Part shown: positions 1 through 10,934 of the stretch, in pieces
Layout: each line of letters starts with the position of its first letter
Position numbering within the stretch: position 1 is the first letter of the stretch
Assembly: GCA_900095095.1 (NCBI GenBank)
Contig: FMBT01000305.1
Span: 124,001-188,000, forward strand
From: Fragilariopsis cylindrus CCMP1102
Lineage: Eukaryota; Bacillariophyta; Bacillariophyceae; Bacillariales; Bacillariaceae
DNA length: 64,000 bases
Direction of reading: 5' to 3'
Notes under the pieces: generated by a model
What the model was told of the DNA's origin: nothing
What the model saw: the letters and a program-made list of their open reading frames with translations, nothing else
Database searches by the model: none
Program-made: the position numbers and the translations under genes

Positions 1-2161
1 GACCATCGATGACATGGGCTACCTTGGGTTTTCTCTTCGTTCCATCATCATTACCACCATTCTCAGCATTCTTTATCAAATCGTCCCTTCTTTCAATCTC
101 ATCTAAACGGCGGATCATATTCATTTGCTCGTCACATTCAATTATACCAGAAAGTACCTTAAAGGTTATTGGCTTTGCTCTATAGTCATCCATTCCAATT
201 TTCAATCCCTTTTCAACGTCTTCTTGGGTTGCATGCGCCGATATTCCAACAAGTCGCTGTTTCATCCATGGTCTGTGATACTTCTCCCAGTCCCTATATT
301 GTTGCATACAATCCAAACCGTCCATAATTGGCATTAAGAAGTCGACCAAAGTCACGTCGAATAGACAACTCTTTAATTTTTCCAAGCCTTGCATTCCGTT
401 CTCCGCCTCGGATACCTCGAAGCCAAGTTTTTCAAGGTTCTTGCCCAGCATATTTCGAATTACGGCCGAGTCTTCAATAATTAGTGCACGCTTCTTTCTA
501 AGTTTGAATCATCCGTAGTAGAAATCTCTTCTGAATCTTGTTGGTCGATCTTTGGATCATCCTTTCGAGCTATCGAGGATTGCATTGTAGCATCTTTTTC
601 GTCCTCCTCAGATAGAGCATCAGGATCATCTTCCAACTCCATACACGGGATACAAAACCAGAAGACTGAGCCTGTCATATTTCCAATCTCCTTGTCGTAA
701 GCGTCACAGCCCTTGTCGCCTTCATTTCGTGGTCGAAAGCCATACTCTCCTCCAATTACATTCATCTCACAAGCCACAGAGAACAGACATAGATCCGCAC
801 TAACCTGTGTAGTATCATCATCTGTATCACCAGTCTCTGGAAATAGGTTCACTTCTTTTGACGAAGGTTTGAACAAATGTTCATACTTATCCAATTCTAC
901 AGCAGGAGCGGTATCTTCACACGTCACAAACAGTACAGATTTCCCGCCGCCGCCCGCATCAGCATCTGATGAGTCGGCCTTTTTCATTAAAAATCTTAAA
1001 GCTATTAGACCTTTCTTGGTACGTTTACATGCAATCACAAGATAGTTCATAGCGCCCCGGAACAATTTCGATGGATCAGAAATAATTTCTTTCGGGACAT
1101 TTTCATCTACGGAAATAGTAATCGATACATCCTTTTTAACTGGTTCGATTGCTGTATACAACCTATCAACAAGGATATCTATATTGACACGCTGCAGCTT
1201 TGCTTTCATTAGGGATTGTTCAAATGAACTTTTTGTCTCCGCGTAAGTTGTACGGACACTTTCACAATATCTTGAATAATATCAGAACAAGTTTCTACCT
1301 TCCTCATTTTACCCTTATGATGCTGGGCCATCTTGGATTGAAAATCCTCGTCTTCCTTGAGTAGATGTAAACTTAATTCAATTCCCGATAGGGGTGTAAG
1401 TAGATCATGAGCGGCACAGGCAATTAATTGGGAATTCTTTTCATCGTCGCGTTCTCGTCTTTTCCTCCGTGAGATCATAACTTCCACTGCCAAACCTGCA
1501 AATTCTCGTAGGTTTTGTTTGCCATCTAAGTCCAATCCCTGTGGCCAAGGCTTCGTATCAATTATACAGAATGTACCAACTTTATATCCCTCGGGTGTTT
1601 CGAGAGGTGCACCTGCATAAAATCGGATAAAGGGTGGTCCTGTTACCAAGGGATTATTATTAAATCTAGGATCAAGTTGGGCGTCCTTGATTATAAGAAG
1701 TTCATTTTTGTTTAATATGGCGTGACTACAAAAGGCTGAACTTCTGGGTGTTTCCCTCACATCACCTAAACCACGATTGGACATGAACCACTGCCTACCA
1801 AGATCGACTAAACTAACCAGACAAATTGGTACATCCATTACTCGACTGGCAAGCGCAGTTAAGCGCTCAAATTGTTCTTCTCTTTCACTGTCTAAAAGTA
1901 GGTAGGACCGAAGAGCCTGTAGACGACCAAGCTCTTGTTCGAGTGACTGTGGTTCAGTATTCTTTTGGTCATAATTAGTCAAAACCCAATCGAGATTCTC
2001 ATTTGTTGAGTCCAAGAGAGTCTCCGCTGATCGTTGCGTTCCTGCGACGACAGTTTCCGACGAAATGCCCAATGATGAATCGCCATCTTCGCTAGCCTTC
2101 GTACCCTGTCCTTTTCACTTCCATTGCTTTCCATATTGGTATTATCGACCTCATTCATCAT
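1..2161 (-). CDS. Hybrid histidine kinase (GAF-HisKA-HATPase-REC), partial at 3' end
   Basis: Two-component sensor whose C-terminal end lies beyond position 1. In order: a GAF domain (about 1450-1900; SVLD-like VSLVDLGRQWF, FYAGAPLETPEGYKVGTF), a HisKA dimerisation segment with H-box AAHDLLTPLSGIEL (about 1310-1430), a HATPase_c domain (about 650-1210) with N-box NYLVIACKRTKKG, and a receiver domain (1-500) with phospho-acceptor VDFLMPIMDG and the conserved lysine in AKPIT. The G1 and G2 glycine boxes are degenerate (EDTAPAV, SADLCLFSV). The frame breaks near 1255; one extra C restores it. A 149-nt GT-AG intron at 498-646 would join FWFCIP directly to KKRALIIEDS of the receiver. The N terminus probably starts at ATG 2161, reached through another one-base break near 2065; ATG-like starts at 2072 are the alternative. 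Signal sensed is unknown. Confidence 0.8.
498..646 (-). other. Probable intron in histidine kinase gene
   Basis: The ATPase-domain frame and the receiver frame differ. On the minus strand a donor GTGTAT at 646 and acceptor CTTAG ending at 498 join them in phase, placing the receiver right after the FWFCIP end of the ATPase domain. The skipped sequence is open in the ATPase frame and strongly acidic, so a linker plus a one-base error is the alternative. Confidence 0.45.
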
Positions 2162-3587
2162 ACTACAATTGTAGTATTTGCTTTCGATTGTTTTGTTTGA
2201 ATTATGCTGGCTGACACCGAATCGAATGGAGCGACGAAAGGCTGTACAAAATAACAAAATGGGTACCCGGTAATACAAGTACTTACGCCCTACTATTAAC
2301 AGGAGAGTTCAAATACAAGTACAGTACAATGTTGTATGCTGTAGTACGACAATAGCTATTATTGATCTTGGTTGAACACGTAACGCTATTTCAGCTACTA
2401 CTTGCTTCAGGCGATGCAGTCATGCACGAGTGCGCTGCTGCTACTAGACGTGTCTACGTAGTAAACCAGTAGATGTAGAAATTGTTGAAATACGGTACAG
2501 CGGAGAATGAAGTTAGGTCCTCCTATCCTCAGTTTTTACATAACGCATAAGTCCGAAATTAGCCAGGATACTATTTTTTTTGAAGAACACTACGGCCAAC
2601 TTGAGCTAGATCTTCTTGATCAAAGGACAGACCGACACTTAGCTACAATATGTATTAACAACACAGTACTGCTGTGTTAGGTTGGTCTACTGTAGTACTA
2701 CTGTATAGCTTACATACAGTAGTGTACTGTAGCAGCTTTGTAGGACTTAATTCAACTTGCCTAGATCTACTCCAGATATCCGTTACTTTTCAGGTGTAAT
2801 ATCTGCTCAGAACTTGCCAGTATTGGCTGTCTATTATATTGTTATATATACAATATTGTGCTGATAGTGGAATCACTATCCACTTTTCATTTGCTATCAA
2901 TACACTTGTGTACTACATTGTTGCTTCTAATTCTCATAATTTCCTTAATAATAATAGTAAAATAAAGAAGAAAGAACCAAAAATATGATGTAGCACCTCA
3001 ATGTTTCATTTCTATGGATTTCACATTTCAATGATGGCATCCCTCTTTAAAACTAAACAGCTCTACTCAGAACCAAGTTCAGACAATAGAAAATTCCTCT
3101 TCCTCCTATCAATGCATAACCTGACATCCTAAACTTCTCTTCTTCTTCTTCTCTCTAAAACGTTTTCACTCTACATCTATAGATAGATGAAAAGTAACTA
3201 TCAATGCAAGTATCTCATCCCTTATATTATGGGCTAGTCACTACCATGTTCTCATTCATGCCAATATTTAATACTCAGAAGTCTACAATATAGTACTGTA
3301 CTATTTGCTAGTAGTACTTACTTTATTCAATTCTTACTGTGCATGTGTGCCATGACCACAAGAATGGCTAAATGCCGAGAAGAAACTAGTTCTGCTCTAA
3401 TAATTATGGCGTCGTTATGATTTTTGATTTTATAATTCATGATTACATTATTATTTATTATGCTCATCGAAGATCGAAGAAGAAGACGACTTTAAAAAGA
3501 AATCAATCTTTCATCAAACGCAGTGGTGCTAACAAATTCAACAGGAAACAAACAATCCGAGAAGACGGGAAGATAATTAGAACAATA
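2162..3587. other. Intergenic region
   Basis: No supportable gene. AT-rich, with repeated TACTGTA/TACAGTA-type motifs (for example around 2690-2730 and 3290-3310). It separates the divergent histidine kinase and Use1-like genes and should hold both promoters. An in-frame upstream extension of the SNARE gene (3417-3587) is basic and low-complexity and probably untranslated. Confidence 0.5.
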
Positions 3588-3702
3588 ATGTCGAAACGGA
3601 CGAATCTTGGCGAGAAAAGAAATCGACAAGATTTGTTTTCTTCTTCTTCTAATCAAACGGGCACATCATCATTATCATCATCACGACGAAAGAATAATAG
3701 GA

Positions 3703-3742
<40 letters not shown>

Positions 3743-4064
3743 AGCATCAGAGGCACAAAAGATACAAAAATCATTACTGAAGACGAAACACTTACTTCAA
3801 AATGAATTGCATCGTGTAACGAATATAACCAATGTTATTGAAGAAGATGGACATATATTAGAAAAAACAATGGACGAGCATAAATCACTGAATACAAAAA
3901 AGGCACAATCTGCATTAACATCATTGGAAAGAGCACAACAACACGAGCAACGTGTGTTGAATGGATCAATATTAATTTTTATCTTAACGGTATTATATAT
4001 TCTATGGTGTCGTGTACTTATAAAATTGGATTTTATTTCTGTAATACTCGATCGGATAGTTTAA
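3588..4064 (+). CDS. Use1/Sec20-type ER SNARE
   Basis: Protein of about 158 residues starting at the ATG at 3588 (MSKRTNLGEK); an earlier in-frame ATG at 3417 would add a non-conserved basic stretch. After a Ser/Asn-rich linker coded by an AAT repeat comes a SNARE-like helical segment (LLKTKHLLQNELHRVTNI, VIEEDGHILEKTMDEHKSL), followed by one C-terminal membrane anchor (ILIFILTVLYILWCRVLI) and a short lumenal tail. The pattern, a short heptad region with an acidic centre directly before a tail anchor, fits Use1/p31, the Qc SNARE acting in Golgi-to-ER retrograde fusion; Sec20 is the alternative. Frame is intact. Confidence 0.6.
3704..3741 (+). repeat. (AAT)n microsatellite coding for Asn
   Basis: About twelve copies of a TAA/AAT/ATA triplet inside the Use1-like gene, read as an asparagine run between the disordered N terminus and the SNARE segment. 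Confidence 0.9.
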
Positions 4065-4389
4065 TGCAGTACAGTGGTAGAAAATGAACTTACTAATACA
4101 CTCAATGATGGAATAGAATCAACTTTTCTAAAGAATTTAAAATGAAGAAGAATAGGCTACAATATACATAATACATACTATTGAATAGCTAGGAAATGTA
4201 CGAGCAATTCAAAATAGTTTAGAACGTATACACCGCATTCTGTACTGATCACATCATTTAGAAAGAATTGTTTGATTAATAATTAATAGTAGTATTATGA
4301 TTTATTTAGATAAATAAAACTAATAAATACCATGCGCTCATCGTTGTCGTTACTTGTTTTGTTGTTTATTTTTATTATATTACATTTAA
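4065..4389. other. Convergent intergenic region
   Basis: About 325 bases of AT-rich sequence between the convergent Use1-like and small membrane protein genes. Contains AATAAA-like signals near 4311-4330; no gene seen. Confidence 0.5.
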
Positions 4390-4656
4390 TTATTCTAATG
4401 CTTCATATTTAGGATATTTGATTCCAGGATAATCAGCATCGTATTGATTTGTTGGTAATCCTAATGCACGTCTAATAGGAACAACTGTAATAGGTAATGT
4501 AATCCCTACAGTAAATAATAAAACTGACATTGCAGGGATTGGATGACGATGAATAAATCCTTTTGCCCAACCCTTTGGCATCGAACCTTGTAATATACCA
4601 ACACAACCAACTAATGTCGATAAGACACCAATCTCATGACCTTCCCATCGTACCAT
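4390..4656 (-). CDS. Small two-helix membrane protein, possibly complex I B9-like
   Basis: An intact 88-residue protein with two short hydrophobic segments (GVLSTLVGCVGILQG, about residues 10-24, and MSVLLFTVGITLPITVV, about 43-59) and a polar C terminus with Asn-Gln-Tyr-Asp. The arrangement HPIPAMSVLL then LPITVVPIRR then a Tyr/Pro-rich tail loosely resembles the small accessory subunit B9/NDUFA3 of mitochondrial complex I, but similarity by eye is weak. Treat the function as unknown. The composition and lack of low complexity support a real gene. Confidence 0.55.
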   Translation of the reverse strand: MVRWEGHEIGVLSTLVGCVGILQGSMPKGWAKGFIHRHPIPAMSVLLFTVGITLPITVVPIRRALGLPTNQYDADYPGIKYPKYEALE

Positions 4657-5552
4657 ATTTTATATATTATATTTTATTTTGTTTTTGCTGTTTATTTATT
4701 TATCTCTGTTTGAAAGATAAAATTCAACAATCAAATGTTTTAATTCATTTTTCATTTCCAAAGGATCAGATATAATGTATCAGTGCCAAACAAATTATAT
4801 CAGATATATACATATATACATATATACATATACATCGATATATTACATACACAGAGAAAGAGAGAAGCACAAAAAATCCGGTGAGTTTTCGTCCAATCCT
4901 CTTTAAAATATAATAGAATAAAATATAATATTACACCATGCACGTAACAATACGTAATACAATATTGAAGTACTTTTCTCCCACAACCGAATAATTATCT
5001 CTACAATCTTCTTCTCCATCGAACTAGCTATTTGCGTACGGACAATCATTTCACGATTTTACTTACATGTTTTAAATGCCCTTACAATGTATGTGCTTTT
5101 ACTACAACAGAATTGATCTCTTTGGAGGATGGGGATGGGGCGATTGATTTGATGTGTAGGTGTGGTTCTTGTTGTGCGTTGTGCGAAACGGTAATACTGT
5201 AGTCGTAAGTCGCTAATAGATGAAACAAAAGAAAGCAAGTGTTACTTGTTTTGTGCATATCCCCTAAATAATTAAATCCCCCGAATTGTTCGTCCGTCCA
5301 ACGCCACCATTTATTTCTTCGAAGGAAAAATGCATCACTTCATGCTTCTTGTTTGACGTGACTTGAGGCAATCCGCTCCAGTACATTTTCTACACGTAAA
5401 ATACGTACAAAAAGTAGACAGTAGCATGATTTTAACATGAAAGAGGCGAGGCAGATAAGCAACAACAACCGGCACACAAACTGAAAAACGCTGTGAAAGA
5501 TCATGAACAAACAATAATTAAATTACAGTGAAGCCACAATTAATATAACACA
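4657..5552. other. Divergent intergenic region
   Basis: About 0.9 kb between divergent genes. Contains a TATACA/TATATA-rich stretch (about 4797-4845) and AT-rich sequence; no gene is supported. Should contain the promoters of the small membrane protein and the PNUTS-like gene. Confidence 0.5.
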
Positions 5553-8500
5553 ATGAGTACTATCATCCAAAGGGCACGGGCTAGTGGCAAATGCCCTCCA
5601 TCTTTACTTCGTGATGATGAAGACATCAATTTTGATAGTGCGACAGTGAAAGTAGTAGATATCAACGGTAAGTTATATACAGTATTGTGCCTTTGTTTTG
5701 TTCGTTTTTTTAGCTCTACTGTACTTATTTATTGTTATGGGTGTCAGTTATCCTCGCAGTTGCAGTTGGGTAATGGGTGATGATGCCTTATATTATTTAC
5801 AATGTTGTTTCGATCTTCATCTGTATTCCTTTCTTACCCCCCCCCCCCCCCCCTTCACTTTCTTTACCGCCGTATTTATATTTTCATTCATTCAAAACTA
5901 TTTATTTATTTCATAATATAATATAATATAATACAGAACTACATATATCCTCAGGACCTACGGTTCCTGATGATTTTAAGAAGCTATTGGAGGTACGTTG
6001 AGAATTTTTATTGGTTCAATATTTATAGGGCAGTCGTAGCGGCGCAAGTTTTTGAGTGGGAACCCCGGACGGTGTATGTAGAAGGGATTTGTTCGGTGTG
6101 GTATTTATACAGTACAAGTAGTCGGTCAGTCGGGTGATAGAAAAACGATAATGAGAAGAGTTTAGTATCCTTTACAAGGTTACGATAATATCTGATTTTC
6201 GGGTGGCATGATTAGGCTCTCGTCCCTCCTTTCAACTGGACGGACGAGTCTCGATTGAACCTGGCTTATTTATCTTTCAAGTTGGGCTTTCACATAAAAG
6301 TGGAAATTTACTATGCATGCCATGTGGTGCAATACAGTACTCCTCGGAAAGATCCTTCTTCTGATTTTAGGAATTGGTCTGTCGCTGCCTCTTCTAGATG
6401 CGCGTTCGCTTCACATCTTGTGGCGTTGACATAAGTGTTGTCAATGATCGATCTATTGACGATTGTCTTTGTTGGGGCTGGAAGAAAAACCCGGTCTTTC
6501 CACCCAGGATTCGATTCGAACGACTAGTTGCATATAGCGCTTATGTCATTATTTTTTTTCGACATGCGTATAACTCCAAAACCTTCCACTTTTGGAGTCG
6601 TGTGAGATGTAAGAAGCTTCAACGTATACATATTTCATGTCGATACTTTCTACTAGGCTAGGCGAATTGTGATAGATTGTTTGATATATATCCGAGTATC
6701 GGGAATAGTGGTCATATACAAATCGACCTGTTTCTGCTTTATCAATCTATCTATACTAGAAACAAGAATCAATCGACATCTATACGAAAGTTAATCTTCG
6801 TACATACAATGAAAGCATAGCTTCTTTTTGAGAGTTGAGTTGGTGGAGATTAGAGTTTATTGAACTATTAGAACGATCAACATCTTTTCGGAAGATAATG
6901 ACTCAATAATAATGTATGTTCTGATTACTTACAACAGTTCAGGCAGCGCACTCATATTTGAACAAAACCCAATGTTTGAGGAGGCATAATATATGTCTAC
7001 ACCGATCATCTGTTAGCCTAGTCGACTAGCATTAGACCCACGAAGATAGGATATTTACACACACTCGAAATTGGGATAATAGCTGTTTTCCCATCATCTT
7101 TAAATGGTTAGGCAACAAAGGTATTGATTCAGGCATATGGATCATTGAAGGATAATGGATCATTGAAGGATAATGAATTATCGTCTTTATATAAAGCGTA
7201 TACCGTACATACATGTTACCAACAATATATATTAACTTATATCAAATACATACCACTCAAAACTTGACGTCATAAGAAACAAAAAAATCTCAAATTTTTG
7301 ATTTAGCTACTTTTTTGAGTCATACGAATAATCACCCGCCAATTAATTGACATTACACCATCATATGACTTATGAACTCCTGTCTTACCTATGTTCTCCT
7401 TGTTCTCGACTTTTCTTCCACTCTATTTCTATTTCGGAACAGATGGCATCAAATTTAGAAAGTATTCCAGGAGATCCAGATACCAAAAAGGCTGTTTTGA
7501 TCACAAGAAGATGCATTATCCTTACCTTGGTAGCGTCTACCCCGACTGAAAACACTACATTGGATTCGATTCTGCAAAACGGTTACCTTAGTGAAGTAAA
7601 GCTATGGATGGATGATATACTAAAAGGATTTGTGGGTGAGTTTTTTCATCAATGTTTGACAATCGTACGGTAGCCTATATTCATAGCATATTTTTGGGTT
7701 GTTCTTTGTGTAGGTTGTCTAACAATGATCTCAAAATACTTCGTGTTGTCTTTTTTCGTAACACTCTCTTGTAGGCGGAATTGATCTTCTACTCTATTTA
7801 CTATCTAGTATTTCACAATTACCTGTAACAAAGTCAGTAGTTAAGGAAAGTGGTCTAGGAAAGGTTATAGGTACTATAGAAAAGCATAAAATTTGTGCAG
7901 GCTCTCCTAATGAAATAGCTATTAGTGAACGAGTTAGTGTGATCAAGGCTGCATGGCACAAATCTGTGAAAGCTAGAAAAGATAAGCCACAAAATAAAGT
8001 TGTTCCCACGGATGACAAATATTCGTCTAAACGTGAATTAGAAAAATCGTCCTCCCAGTCTTCCTCTCCGACAACCAAAAAAATTAAGTTGGATGATTCC
8101 AAAAAGTCATCCTTTTCTAGCTTGTTGAAAAAAGTAGCACCTTCTTCGTCAGACGACTCTGCCACAACAGCCACTGACGTATCATCTAGTGTAACGAATG
8201 GTGATGCATCTAAAACTGCAGTATCGTCGAAGAGTAAGGGAATGCGTCTAAAATGGAAGGACCATTTCGGGGGAACGTTATCATCCACCAATATTGAAGA
8301 TGGAGAAACTCAAGCAGATGATGAAAATGCGGATGAGTCGTCAGGATCTGCTTGGAAAGATCGACAAAAGCGTGATCGAATTCGCGAAAAGGAACTCGTT
8401 TTGAAGTACAAGTACGTGATATGCGCTAGAGTTTAATTTGTTGTATGTGCTTCTTTTATTAGTTAGGAAATTGATTGATTCTCACCCTCTTACTTTCTTT

Positions 8501-10110
8501 ATTTATTATCCGCTGCTACTAGGAAAAGAAAGCTTTCGGATGATGACGATGATGACAACGGTGGCGATATACGAGTGGAATCTAAATCGCACAAGCTAAT
8601 ACAACCGACGATTGCATGGCACGTACCATTATTGTTGCCAGAACGCCACGATGCTCCTCCCCCCAAAACAATTCGAAAGAAAAGCTAGCACAAGCGGCTC
8701 GAATAACAAGCGTAGTACCTGCGCGATACTCATCCGAACTTAACGTTCCAAGTAACCCAGCCCTCTCAGCGATGTAGAGCAAGCACTCGATATGACGTCG
8801 CAGTCATCTACCGTAACCAAACCATTCCTTTTTTGTCCCACAGGCGCCAGTTGCGCCGCACCCGCTCCACAGACCATCGCTTCAACTCCCGCATACCTCC
8901 CTGCCCCGGCAACCCAGCCAGCGTCTGGAATAGCCAACGCAGAAACTGTTCAGTCTCTTGGACTACCTCCTTCCTTGTAGGTCAGAACTTACAGGCTTAC
9001 AAACACTCGCGGGTACACCGAAACTTTTAGGTTCGTTCGTTGATAATAATGGAATGTATGATCAAGCCAGATTGATGAATCTTGTGCAGACATTAAGTCA
9101 GAACTCACCTGGTAGTGGACAGCAGCAGCAACAACAACAACATTCAAACACGGGATACCAGCAACCAACATCCATGGGTCACAGTGCCCCCAGTGCAGGT
9201 ACGTATGGTCAACCACCAGGAGCTGGAGGAATGTATGGTGCGGCACCTAGTATCAACAAGTACGGTCCGGTTCCGACGAATCAATCCCCGTATGGGAATA
9301 ATACTTCTGGAGGATACCGTGGAACCCAGAATAGCTCGGAAGGAAATCTGCATTTGAGTGGATACGGTCCACACACAACACAACCGGAGATCATTGCTCT
9401 TTTCTCGCCATACGTACAGGTCAGAGAAGTAGTTATGAAGGGTACTTTTGTTTTGTCAACACAGACGACGCTATGATGGCAAAACAGGCTCGTGAGGCAC
9501 TGAATGGAGCTCTTTTGGGTGGAGCACCAATTCGTATTAACATGGCACAAAGAAAGAACCGTGATCCTAATCATAGCGGACCTGGACCTGCTAACAATGC
9601 AGGTGCCGGTGTAGGTGCAGGCTCTTATTATGGAAATCATCAAGCTCCCCGAGCTCCAAATCCTGGATATCCTTCAGGACCAGGAGCTGGGATGAACAAT
9701 CCTGGCTTCCCCCCACCCCCTGCAATGGGAGGACCCCCACCGCAGGGTCAGATCACTGACATATCTCTCGTTAGAGATGATCGTGGCAACGCAGCCACGA
9801 AAAATTTGTTTGTTGCAGGGTACGGACAAGCTACGGATGAACAACAACTGCGAGAACTCTTCACGGCTCATACACAGATTACTGCAATTATTTCAAAGGG
9901 ACATTCAGCTTTATAAATACAACCAGCAAGGAAGCAGCGGTGTATACTCGCTCTCAGCTTGGAGGAACCATGTTGAATGGAGGAGTCTTGAGGATAAATT
10001 TCGCTAAGGAATCTGGACGACTTGGAACCAGTTTTGATTCAACATACGGAGGGGGTTCTGGTGGTCAAAGTCGGTCACAGCCACAGTCGCAGTCGCATTA
10101 TGGTCGTTAA
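5553..10110 (+). CDS. PNUTS-like TFIIS-N protein with two C-terminal RRM domains
   Basis: Five exons fit GT-AG rules and phase: 5553-5667, 5937-5992, 7443-7635, 7775-8411, 8523-10110. Exons 3-4 encode a TFIIS N-terminal (LW) domain (LDSILQNGYLSEVKLWMDDIL, GGIDLLLYLLSSISQLPVT, VIKAAWHKSVKARK). A lysine/serine linker follows, with a PP1-docking-like RLKW (KGMRLKWKDHFGG) and a segment like the middle of PNUTS/PPP1R10 (IAWHVPLLLPE). Exon 5 then encodes two RRMs (NLHLSGYG and NLFVAGYG as RNP2; KGTF as RNP1 start) in a Gly/Pro/Gln-rich tail. Exon 5 is broken about six times, near 8660, 8775, 8970, 8995, 9440 and 9899; each is restored by one extra base. PNUTS regulates PP1 in transcription termination; the same role is inference. 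Two adjacent genes instead of one is the alternative for 8523-8777 versus 8792-10110. Confidence 0.7.
5837..5853 (+). repeat. Poly-C tract
   Basis: Seventeen consecutive C in intron 1 of the PNUTS-like gene, after a CT-rich stretch and before the acceptor. The true length may differ because long homopolymers are unreliable here. Confidence 0.9.
5993..7442 (+). other. Unusually long intron 2 of PNUTS-like gene
   Basis: A 1450-nt interval from donor GTACGT at 5993 to a pyrimidine-rich acceptor ending in CAG at 7442, against 85-270 nt for the other introns here. No convincing ORF, terminal repeat or RNA gene was found inside; it includes an exact 18-bp tandem duplication (7139-7174). If exons 1-2 belong to something else, the gene could start at ATG 7443. 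Confidence 0.55.
7139..7174 (+). repeat. 18-bp tandem duplication
   Basis: Two identical copies of GGATCATTGAAGGATAAT lie head to tail within intron 2 of the PNUTS-like gene. Confidence 0.9.
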
Positions 10111-10766
10111 AAAAGTAAAAGAATCCTCACTTGCAACTATGATTTAAATATATCTAATTTTGAGCAAAATGGTTTATATTGATATATGCTTATCACCCTT
10201 TTCCTTCGCTGCATTTTACTACGTAGCCTACTGTTAATTGAGCTGTATATCCTTCATTGTTCTTGGAATAAATCAAACTACTATTCCAGCCTTGCCTTAC
10301 AGCTGTCAAGTTCTATATTATATATCTATTCTACATTCATATCCACAAAAAATAAATTGGTAGGCAGGGCAACACATAAAAATAATTAATAATGATATCA
10401 CAAAATAAATAATAAAGAAGATGGTTATGCTCTCTAAGTGCTTATCATCAAAGTTTATAAAGCCGCACTTGTGTACTGCCATTCTTATTTATAAGTTGTA
10501 ATAAGCTAAGTAGTCGTACACTGTACTATGTTTCATGATGAGTATCCCATTTTTTATCTTCCACCAAATTCTGTTTGCGCGTGAAAAATCGAAAAAACGC
10601 CAACATCAAGAATTATTTTTTCGATCATCACAATCACATCAATACACTAATCACTAATCTGCAACTTTGCTTATTCTAAAATAGCAGCTAATAACAATGA
10701 AAAGCAAAAATCGATTAGCAACCACCTCATCGACGTCGATAGCAATAGAAGAAGTCGAAAGTTACC
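10111..10766. other. Intergenic region
   Basis: About 650 bases between two head-to-tail genes. AT-rich with AATAAA-like sequences near 10268 and 10400-10411, consistent with the 3' end of the upstream gene and the MOT1 promoter. An upstream ATG at 10697 opens an out-of-frame short ORF that overlaps the MOT1 start. No other gene seen. Confidence 0.5.
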
Positions 10767-10903
10767 ATGAATACTGGAACTGTGTATCATGACGGTCACC
10801 AAGGAGAAAATAAAATAGAACCGAATAATGCATCATCGAGTAATACAAATAATAAGGATACGAAGAATGTTGACGACAACAATAACAAAGTAGCGTCGGC
10901 TAA

Positions 10904-10934
<31 letters not shown>

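Noticed and set aside
713-1045. ORF opposite the histidine kinase
   Set aside because: Antisense shadow of a conserved ATPase domain.
6398-6661. 87-codon ORF and a tRNA-like B-box (reverse strand near 6505-6520)
   Set aside because: The ORF lies inside an intron, has no family resemblance and no coding bias. The reverse-strand GTTCGAATC word is not flanked by a pairing T stem or an A box.
9437-9445. Programmed frameshift at RNP1 of RRM1
   Set aside because: No slippery heptamer with downstream structure is evident, and identical one-base breaks occur in many unrelated genes, so an assembly deletion is simpler.
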